Under the pieces are notes generated by a model. The model ran no database searches. It was given only the letters and a program-made list of their open reading frames with translations, and was not told the origin of the DNA. A stretch of DNA of 39,220 bases. Origin: Panacagrimonas sp052387695. GTDB lineage: Bacteria > Pseudomonadota > Gammaproteobacteria > Nevskiales > Nevskiaceae. The stretch lies in assembly GCA_052387695.1 (NCBI GenBank), contig JBQTIX010000174.1, positions 1 through 39,220 of the forward strand. Direction: 5' to 3'. This document shows, in pieces, positions 32,886-39,220 of this stretch (the stretch's first letter is position 1; the number at the start of each line of letters is the position of its first letter). A program made the position numbers and the translations under genes.

Positions 32886-34850
32886 ATGAGCAGCAACATC
32901 CAGTCCGTGCTTGAAGAGAAGCGCCTGTTTCCGCCCTCGGCGGCGTTCGCATCAGCGGCGCGGCTCAACGCGGAGCGGCTCAAAGCGCTCAAGCTCGAGG
33001 CCGCGCAGGACCCCGTCGGATTCTGGGCGGATCTGGCACGCAAGCACATCGCCTGGCAGACGCCGTTCCACATCGCGCTCGACGACAGCGCCGCGCCGAA
33101 TTACCGCTGGTTCGTGGATGGCAAGACCAACGCCTCGGCCAACTGCCTGGATCGGCATCTGGCAACCCGCGGCGACAAGATCGCAATCCGCTTCGAGGGC
33201 GAGAAAGGCGACACGCGAAGCTGGACCTACAGGCAGTTGCTCGCCGAAGTCTGCCAGCTCGCCAACGGTCTCAAGTCACTCGGCATCGCCAAGGGCGATC
33301 GCGTGGTGATCTATATGCCGCACACGCCCGAGGCGGTGATCGCGATGCAGGCTTGTGCGCGCATCGGTGCGATCCACTCGCTGGTGTTCGGCGGATTCTC
33401 GGCCGCCTCGCTGCGAGACCGCATCGAGGACGCCGGTGCCAAGGCCATCATCACCGCAGACGGGGGAACGCGCGGTGGCAACATCGTCGAGCTGAAAAAG
33501 GCGGTGGACGAAGCCCTGTCCTCGGGCTGCAAGACCATCGAGAAAGTCGTGGTCCACAGGCGCACCGGCCACGCGGTAGGCCACAGTGCCGGCCGCGATG
33601 TCTGGTGGCACGAGCTGACCGCCGGGCAGTCCGATCGCTGCGATCCGGAATGGGTGGAAGCCGAGCATCCCCTGTTCGTGCTCTACACCTCCGGTTCCAC
33701 CGGCAAACCCAAGGGCATCCAGCATTCCACCGGCGGCTATCTGCTGGGTGCGCACATGACCAGCCAGTGGGTGTTCGATCTCAACGAGTCCGACGTGTTC
33801 TGGTGCACCGCCGATGTGGGCTGGGTCACGGGCCACAGCTATGTCGCCTACGGTCCGCTGTCCAACGGCGCAACCATCCTGATGTACGAAGGCGCGCCGA
33901 CCATCCCCGACGCCGGCCGCTTCTGGAAGATCGCGCAGGACCACGGCGTCACCATTTTCTACACCGCGCCCACCGCGATCCGCGCGCTGATGCGGCTCGG
34001 CGAGGAATGGCCGAACAAATACGATCTGTCGAAACTGCGCCTGCTCGGCAGCGTCGGCGAACCGATCAATCCCGAGGCCTGGATGTGGTACCACCGCGTG
34101 ATCGGCAAGGAGAAACTGCCGATCGTGGATACGTGGTGGCAGACCGAAACCGGCAGCATCATGATGAGCCCCATCCCCGGTGCCACGCCGACCAAGCCCG
34201 GCTCCTGCACCCAGCCGCTGCCCGGCATTTTTGCCGACGTGGTCGATGAGGCAGGCGAGTTGGTGACTGGCGCCGAGGCCGGCGGGTACCTGGTCATCAC
34301 CAAACCCTGGCCGTCGATGCTACGTACGATCTGGGGCGATAACGAGCGCTACATCAAGACCTACTTCGGGCAGTTTCCCGGAAAGAACCTGTATGTCGCG
34401 GGCGACTCCACCCATCGCGACGCCGACGGCTACTACTGGATCATGGGCCGCATCGACGACGTGCTGAACGTCTCCGGCCATCGGCTTGGAACGATGGAGG
34501 TCGAGAGCGCCCTGGTCTCACATCCGCGGGTCGCCGAGGCCGCGGTGGTCGGCCGTCCGCACGAGGTCAAGGGCGAGAGCGTGTTCGCCTTCGTGACCTG
34601 CAAGGGCCCGCGTCCGCAGGGCGCCGACGCCGAGGCGCTGTCCAGGGAACTGCGCAATCACGTCGCCAAGGAAATCGGCGCGCTGGCCAAGCCCGACGAC
34701 ATCCGCTTCGCCGATAACCTGCCCAAGACCCGCAGCGGCAAGATCATGCGGCGCCTGCTGCGCTCCATCGCCAAGGGCGAAGAGATCACGCAGGACATCT
34801 CAACCCTGGAGAATCCGGCCATCGTCGCGCAATTGGCCGGGAAGGGCTGA
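32886..34850 (+). CDS. acs: Acetyl-CoA synthetase (AMP-forming)
   Basis: 654-aa enzyme making acetyl-CoA from acetate, ATP and CoA. ANL-superfamily motifs are present: YTSGSTGKPKG near residue 266, VDTWWQTETG near 412 (the Trp that limits the acyl pocket to acetate), and DVLNVSGHRLGTMEVESAL near 535. PKTRSGKIMRR contains Lys619, the lysine that protein acetyltransferases modify to switch the enzyme off. The ATG at 32886 has GGAGAG 7 nt upstream; a GTG at 32871 is less likely. It follows the MHS transporter, suggesting a joint uptake and activation pathway. Confidence 0.93.
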   Translation: MSSNIQSVLEEKRLFPPSAAFASAARLNAERLKALKLEAAQDPVGFWADLARKHIAWQTPFHIALDDSAAPNYRWFVDGKTNASANCLDRHLATRGDKIAIRFEGEKGDTRSWTYRQLLAEVCQLANGLKSLGIAKGDRVVIYMPHTPEAVIAMQACARIGAIHSLVFGGFSAASLRDRIEDAGAKAIITADGGTRGGNIVELKKAVDEALSSGCKTIEKVVVHRRTGHAVGHSAGRDVWWHELTAGQSDRCDPEWVEAEHPLFVLYTSGSTGKPKGIQHSTGGYLLGAHMTSQWVFDLNESDVFWCTADVGWVTGHSYVAYGPLSNGATILMYEGAPTIPDAGRFWKIAQDHGVTIFYTAPTAIRALMRLGEEWPNKYDLSKLRLLGSVGEPINPEAWMWYHRVIGKEKLPIVDTWWQTETGSIMMSPIPGATPTKPGSCTQPLPGIFADVVDEAGELVTGAEAGGYLVITKPWPSMLRTIWGDNERYIKTYFGQFPGKNLYVAGDSTHRDADGYYWIMGRIDDVLNVSGHRLGTMEVESALVSHPRVAEAAVVGRPHEVKGESVFAFVTCKGPRPQGADAEALSRELRNHVAKEIGALAKPDDIRFADNLPKTRSGKIMRRLLRSIAKGEEITQDISTLENPAIVAQLAGKG

Positions 34851-34873
34851 GGGTGTAGATCAACAGCGATTTG

Positions 34874-35028
34874 GCCACGGATTACGCGGATAAACGCGGA
34901 TTCGAGGTAGTGGGTCAGTTTGAAAGAATCGGGGTCCGTCATTCAGAGCGGAGCGAAGAATCTTTTCTCCGAAGCTCCAGCGCAACGGCTCCTGCTCTTG
35001 ATCCGCGTTCATCCGCGTAATCCGTGGC
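34874..35028. repeat. 155-bp element bounded by 28-bp inverted repeats
   Basis: Left arm 34874-34901 (GCCACGGATTACGCGGAT onwards) and right arm 35001-35028 (ending ATCCGCGTAATCCGTGGC) are reverse complements with a single mismatch. They enclose 99 bp with no gene. The ATCCGCGTAATCCGTGG unit is a common bacterial intergenic repeat. It lies between convergent acs and gshB and resembles a small non-autonomous (MITE-like) element. Confidence 0.7.
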
Positions 35029-35069
35029 AATAGCCGTTCTTGAAAGCTTTTGTCTACGCCATCTGAGCG

Positions 35070-36026
35070 TTACGAAGGCATGCGCGCCGCGACCGCGTCC
35101 ATCAGCCGTCCGCCGATGTCGGTGTCATAGGCCGCGTCGATCTCGCGTGCGCAGGTCGGCGAGGTCACGTTGATCTCGGTGAGGTAGTCGCCGATCACGT
35201 CGAGTCCGACGAACAACAGCCCGCGGCGCTTCAGTTCCGGCCCGACCTGCGCGGCGATCCAGCCATCGCGTTCCGTCAGCGGCTGCGGCCGGCCGGTGCC
35301 GCCGGCCGCAAGGTTGCCGCGCGTCTCGCCGGCCTTTGGCACGCGCGCGAGGCAGTAGGGCACCGGCTCGCCGTCGACGACCAGGATGCGCTTGTCGCCG
35401 TCCGCGATCTGCGGCAGGTAGCGCTGCGCCATGATGAAGCGACGACCGTTGTCGCTCAGCGTCTCGATGATCGCGCCCAGGTTCAGCCCGTCGCGCGGGA
35501 CGCGGAAGATGCCCACGCCGCCCATCCCATCCAGCGGTTTGAGCACGATATCGCCCTGCTCGGCGTGGAAGGCGCGCAGGGTCGCCTCGTCACGCGCGAT
35601 CAGGGTCGGCGCGGTGCACTGCGGGAACGAGGCGATGAACACTTTCTCGTTGCAGTCACGCAGGCTGTGCGGCCGGTTGACCACCATCGCGCCCTGGCGC
35701 TCGGCGAGTTCCAGGATGTAGGTCGCGGCGATGAATTCGAGATCGAACGGCGGGTCCTTGCGCATCAGGATCGCGCTCAGCGATCCCAGCGGCTCGACCC
35801 CCGGCTCGCCACGCCAGTCGAACCAATGCTTCCGGTCGTCGTACACCTCCAGCGGCCGCGTCCGCCCCAGTGCGATGCCGTCGCGGATGAAGAGGTCCGA
35901 CAGTTCCAGATAACGCAGCGCCCAACCGCGCTTCTGCGCCGCCAGCATCAGCGCCAGCGTGGTGTCCTTGTAGGGTTTGATGGACCCGATGGGGTCCATG
36001 ACGATGCCGAGCGTGCGAGTGTTCAT
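35070..36026 (-). CDS. gshB: Glutathione synthetase
   Basis: 318-aa ATP-grasp enzyme joining gamma-glutamylcysteine and glycine, the last step of glutathione synthesis. MDPIGSIKPYKDTTLALMLAA at the start, LMRKDPPFDLEFI near 88, VVNRPHSLRDCNEKVF near 115, DIVLKPLDGMGGVGIFRV near 160, and the ARVPKAGETRGNLAAGGTG loop near 230 are characteristic. The C-terminal YLTEINVTSPTCAREID completes the active site. Length equals the E. coli enzyme. It is divergent from the TonB-dependent receptor. Confidence 0.96.
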   Translation of the reverse strand: MNTRTLGIVMDPIGSIKPYKDTTLALMLAAQKRGWALRYLELSDLFIRDGIALGRTRPLEVYDDRKHWFDWRGEPGVEPLGSLSAILMRKDPPFDLEFIAATYILELAERQGAMVVNRPHSLRDCNEKVFIASFPQCTAPTLIARDEATLRAFHAEQGDIVLKPLDGMGGVGIFRVPRDGLNLGAIIETLSDNGRRFIMAQRYLPQIADGDKRILVVDGEPVPYCLARVPKAGETRGNLAAGGTGRPQPLTERDGWIAAQVGPELKRRGLLFVGLDVIGDYLTEINVTSPTCAREIDAAYDTDIGGRLMDAVAARMPS

Positions 36027-36114
36027 GGCGGCATTGTAGTCAGGCCGATCCTCATTACACCGGCCACCCTGTGCTCATTTCGCGAACGGCACAGCGACGA
36101 TGCGGCGTCTTGTC

Positions 36115-36143
36115 TTGACGATCCCGCGACGGAGGAATACGGT
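36115..36143 (+). promoter_or_regulatory. Candidate sigma-70 promoter of the TonB-dependent receptor
   Basis: TTGACG (36115-36120), a 17-bp spacer and TACGGT (36138-36143) lie 80 bp before the receptor ATG. The spacing is ideal and the -10 moderate. No Fur-like palindrome is evident. Confidence 0.4.
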
Positions 36144-36222
36144 CCAAGGGAAGGGGCTCCGGCAGGTTCCGGTAGGCCAAGGGCATTCGAAAAAGATCTT
36201 TCTTCCACAGGGAGTCGTCGAC

Positions 36223-39066
36223 ATGTATCCGAGACGTGATGCGCTTGCGAAATCGTGGTTCGGGGTTCTTCTTGCAACCGCGGTGTTCGCGACGCCTTCG
36301 GCGTTTGCACAGGCCACGCCCGAGTCGCCACCTGCGGCCGCGGCGGGGGCAGAGACCAAGGCGGATGACGCGGTGGTGACGGTGGACAAGGTCTCCGTGA
36401 CCGGCTCGCGTATCCGTCGCAGCCAGGCGGAAGGGCCATCGCCCGTGACCGTCATCACCGGTGCGCAGATCGAGCGCGAGGGTTTCACCACCGTCGCCGA
36501 CGTTCTCAATTCGCTGTCGCAGAACAACACGGCGGTGTTCTCGGGCGATCAGCTCACCAACAGTTTCACCAAGAACCTCACCCCGGTCGATCTGCGCGGC
36601 CTGGGCCCGGCCTACACGCTGACCCTGGTCGACGGACGGCGTGTTCCCAATTACCCGGGCGCGTTCAACGGACAGTCGGACGCCGTCAATGTCGGCGCGA
36701 TTCCCACGGTCCTGATCGAACGCATCGAGATTCTTTCGGGCGGCGCGTCCGCGATCTACGGTTCGGATGCGGTCGCGGGCGTGATCAACATCATTCTGAA
36801 AGAGGAGTACGACGGAACCTATCTGTCGGCACGGGTCGGCGAGACCACCGAAGGTGGCGGAAAGTCACTGCGCTACCAGCTCGGCGGTGGAATCAATCTC
36901 TTCGGCAACCGCTTCAAGTCGGTGTACGGAGTCGAGTATCTGCGACGCAATCCGATCTACGCCTTCCAGCGGGACCAGGCCGACTCCTCGCTCGACGCGC
37001 CGACAGTCAGCGGGCGGTCGCCTGCACGGGCCTACCTGATCCTCGACGACTTCGGCCAGGGCGACACCGTGTACATCGACCCGGGCGCGGAGGTCTGCAA
37101 CAACTTCCTGGCCACCGGGCTGCGCTACACGTCGCGGGACCCGCAGGGGCAATACTGCGGTTCCACGACCTATAACTCGATCACGTCGTTCCGCAATTCA
37201 GACGACGCCTACAGCGGGATTCTGAAGCTCTCCTACGACGTGGTGGGACAGCACCAGGTCTATCTGTTTGGCAGCATCTATGACCAGCAGGCCGAGTCGC
37301 TGTCAGGGGCCCCGTTCTGGTTCTCCGGCAGCCGGGCGGGAACCATCGTGGACGCGAGCAGGCCCGATGCGTTCGGAATCGGGGGGCAGGCCGTCACCTA
37401 CCAGCGCCTGTTCACTCCGGAGGAAACCGGATCGTTCAGAGATGGCGTCACGCGTCTGAACGAGCGGAACTACGATTTTGGCGGCGGATTGCGGGGGCCG
37501 ATCGCCGGCGACTTCGAGTACGACGTGTATGTCAGCAGTGCCCGCAACTCGGCAGACGAGATCCAGCGACTGCTGGTGTTCGACGCGGTCGAGGCGTTCT
37601 TCCTCGGGCAGCCCACCGGCCAGGCCGGCGGGTTCCTGGAAGGCGCAGGCATCAACACGTACATCCCCAACATGAATGCGCTGAACAATCCGATCACGCC
37701 GGACATCTACCGATCCTTGTCGGATGTTTCGCTCAGCCGCAACTTCACCAGCCAGAAGGTGGCCAACGCGACGGTGACGGGTTCGCTGTTCCAGCTTCCC
37801 GCCGGTCCTCTGCAGATGGCCGGCGTGCTCGAGGTCAAGGAGCAGGCTTACGAACTCGACCCCGATCCGGGGCAGCTCCCGGACCAGATGCGCTACTTCG
37901 GCACGTCCGCAACCGGAGGCGTGGGCGAGCGGGACATCTATGCCGCAGGCCTGGAACTCCGTATCCCGATCGTCGCGAAGCTCAGCACCACGGCCGCTTT
38001 CCGTTACGACAAGTACGACGATGTCACCGATGTCGACGATGCGCTGAGCTACAACTTCGGCTTCGAATTCCGGCCCATGAGCAATCTGTTGCTGCGCGGC
38101 ACTGCCGCCACGGCGTTTCGCGCGCCGGACATGCATTTCGTTTTTGCCGGTGAGAGCGGCTTTTTCACCGTGGTCGATGACTATTACAAGTGCCGCCAGT
38201 TCGAACCCGATGCCGCGCTGGAGGATTGTTCCTACGCGGACCAGAATCCGTCGGGGACGCGTCGCGGCAACCGGAATCTGAAAGAGGAGGACGCCATTAC
38301 CTACACGGCCGGCATCGTCCTGGACGTGACCCAGAACCTGAATCTGACGGTGGACTACTTCAATATCGAAATCGAGGATCTGGTGGGCGATGAATCGATC
38401 ACTGACCTGCTGATCCGGGAGGCGGACTGCCGCCTCGGTGTGGACGAGGACGGCGAGCCGGTGGATGCCAATTCGCAGGGTTGCCGGGACGCTCTGGACA
38501 AGGTATCGCGTCTGCCCGCGACCGGCGACGAGAATGGAGAAACGCTGCTGTCGGTCGATGTGGGCCCGGTCAACCAGTCGGTCCTCCGGACGGAGGGGGT
38601 CGATGTCAATGCCAAGTACCGCTGGAACCTGGGCCAGCGCGGGGTGGTGAAGTTCGATCTCGGCTGGACGCACACGGTGCACTTCAAGTTCAAGCAGTTC
38701 GACGACGATCCGCTCGAAGATATCAATGGTGTGACGGACACCGTCAACGACGGCGTCAACTATCGTAGCCGCATGCGTGGATCGGTCAACTGGGACATCG
38801 ACAAGTGGGATCTGACGCTGTTCGCACAACGGTTCGGCACCATTCCGAACGAGACCGGCAGTCGCCGGCTGCCGGCCTATCTGCGCTACAACGCCTCGAT
38901 CCGCTACGAGGTCAACGACATCCTGACCTTGAGCGTGATCGGCAACAACATCTTCGACAGGAAACCGGAGCGCGACCCGGAAGAAACCTTTTTCCCGTAT
39001 TTCGACACCGTTCATTACGACATCACTGGCCGCGAGGTGTTTGCACAGGCCGAGTTCAGATTCTGA
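36223..39066 (+). CDS. TonB-dependent outer-membrane receptor
   Basis: 947-aa outer-membrane transporter. The ATG at 36223 was chosen because GGGAG lies 8 nt upstream and a signal peptide follows (LLATAVFATPSAFA-Q, cleavage near residue 29). An Ala/Pro linker and a TonB-box-like VVTVDKVSVTGSRI precede the plug domain (about 60-200), with VTVITGAQIEREGF, VDLRGLGPAYTLTLVDGRRV and ERIEILSGGASAIYGSDAVAGVINI. The beta-barrel fills the rest and ends in the terminal aromatic signature AEFRF. The VTGSRI plug start is typical of the large Xanthomonadales/Caulobacter receptor families used for sugars, peptides and other nutrients. No neighbour indicates the substrate. Confidence 0.92.
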   Translation: MYPRRDALAKSWFGVLLATAVFATPSAFAQATPESPPAAAAGAETKADDAVVTVDKVSVTGSRIRRSQAEGPSPVTVITGAQIEREGFTTVADVLNSLSQNNTAVFSGDQLTNSFTKNLTPVDLRGLGPAYTLTLVDGRRVPNYPGAFNGQSDAVNVGAIPTVLIERIEILSGGASAIYGSDAVAGVINIILKEEYDGTYLSARVGETTEGGGKSLRYQLGGGINLFGNRFKSVYGVEYLRRNPIYAFQRDQADSSLDAPTVSGRSPARAYLILDDFGQGDTVYIDPGAEVCNNFLATGLRYTSRDPQGQYCGSTTYNSITSFRNSDDAYSGILKLSYDVVGQHQVYLFGSIYDQQAESLSGAPFWFSGSRAGTIVDASRPDAFGIGGQAVTYQRLFTPEETGSFRDGVTRLNERNYDFGGGLRGPIAGDFEYDVYVSSARNSADEIQRLLVFDAVEAFFLGQPTGQAGGFLEGAGINTYIPNMNALNNPITPDIYRSLSDVSLSRNFTSQKVANATVTGSLFQLPAGPLQMAGVLEVKEQAYELDPDPGQLPDQMRYFGTSATGGVGERDIYAAGLELRIPIVAKLSTTAAFRYDKYDDVTDVDDALSYNFGFEFRPMSNLLLRGTAATAFRAPDMHFVFAGESGFFTVVDDYYKCRQFEPDAALEDCSYADQNPSGTRRGNRNLKEEDAITYTAGIVLDVTQNLNLTVDYFNIEIEDLVGDESITDLLIREADCRLGVDEDGEPVDANSQGCRDALDKVSRLPATGDENGETLLSVDVGPVNQSVLRTEGVDVNAKYRWNLGQRGVVKFDLGWTHTVHFKFKQFDDDPLEDINGVTDTVNDGVNYRSRMRGSVNWDIDKWDLTLFAQRFGTIPNETGSRRLPAYLRYNASIRYEVNDILTLSVIGNNIFDRKPERDPEETFFPYFDTVHYDITGREVFAQAEFRF

Positions 39067-39220
39067 GCGGGGACATCATCCTGGGGAAGATCTGCTCCGG
39101 TTTGAGAACACGGTCGCGGGGGGGGGGCGGAGCGCAGGGGGGGGGTGTTGTTGGGGGCCGCGCCCGCGCCCGCCATACCCGGGCCCGGGCGGGGCGGGGG
39201 GGGCCGGGAGCGCCGCCCCC
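39067..39220. other. Receptor 3' flank and low-complexity contig end
   Basis: From about 39112 the sequence turns into long G and C runs with simple CCCGCG repeats, unlike anything else in the window. This looks like low-quality terminal sequence. No feature is called. Confidence 0.6.

Noticed and set aside
37303..39015. 570-codon minus-strand open frame opposite the TonB-dependent receptor
   Set aside because: Antisense to a well-supported receptor with no protein-like features.
39112..39220. GC-rich simple repeats as a biological repeat array
   Set aside because: Irregular homopolymer runs at the very end of the sequence point to sequencing or assembly error.

Overview
The window looks like a high-GC gammaproteobacterial chromosome (Xanthomonadales/Nevskiales-like). 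The evidence is the gene order pabB-pabC-mltG-tmk-holB-pilZ, a DksA-type protein with a long Lys/Ala-rich N-terminus, a large TonB-dependent receptor and typical GC-rich intergenic palindromes. The left half (about 1-19,019) is the right end of an integrative and conjugative element (ICE) sitting in the 3' end of a tRNA-Lys(CTT) gene. The right half is resident chromosome.

ICE region. traF-traH-traG (2-5104) is the end of an F-type (MPF_F) mating-pair-formation operon, followed on the opposite strand by a small two-helix membrane protein placed where exclusion genes often sit. A visibly AT-richer cargo block (5582-12438, minus strand) follows: six tightly overlapping genes, all predicted to be exported. 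Three of them (500, 336 and 317 aa) are divergent paralogues, one carries subtilase motifs, one is a 70-aa secreted peptide and one is an alanine-rich coiled-coil protein. I do not recognise this operon as a described system, and it is the main candidate for novelty. After a 545-bp gap come a 127-aa ORF, a MobH relaxase (traI), the coupling protein (traD), a DUF4400-like membrane protein and a tyrosine recombinase, all on the plus strand. The recombinase is the last gene before the tRNA, and its ribosome-binding site lies in a small hairpin.

Chromosome, part 1 (19,095-27,697). A repeat-filled intergenic region and a TonB C-terminal-like fragment precede the p-aminobenzoate/cell-wall/DNA block pabB-pabC-mltG-tmk-holB-pilZ, where most neighbours overlap by ATGA or GTGA. 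Then come a divergent cNMP-binding/rhodanese protein and a DksA-family protein with an incomplete zinc motif.

Chromosome, part 2 (27,753-39,066). Two minus-strand operons each encode two exported proteins. Each is preceded by the same composite regulatory region: a CRP/Clp-type palindrome, four exact 11-bp-phased TCCTGA repeats and a -10-like hexamer, all at identical spacing. This is the second main finding. One of these regions is divergently shared with an MHS-family transporter that is followed by acetyl-CoA synthetase. gshB (minus) and a TonB-dependent receptor (plus) complete the window. The last ~110 bases are homopolymer-rich and look like a poor contig end.
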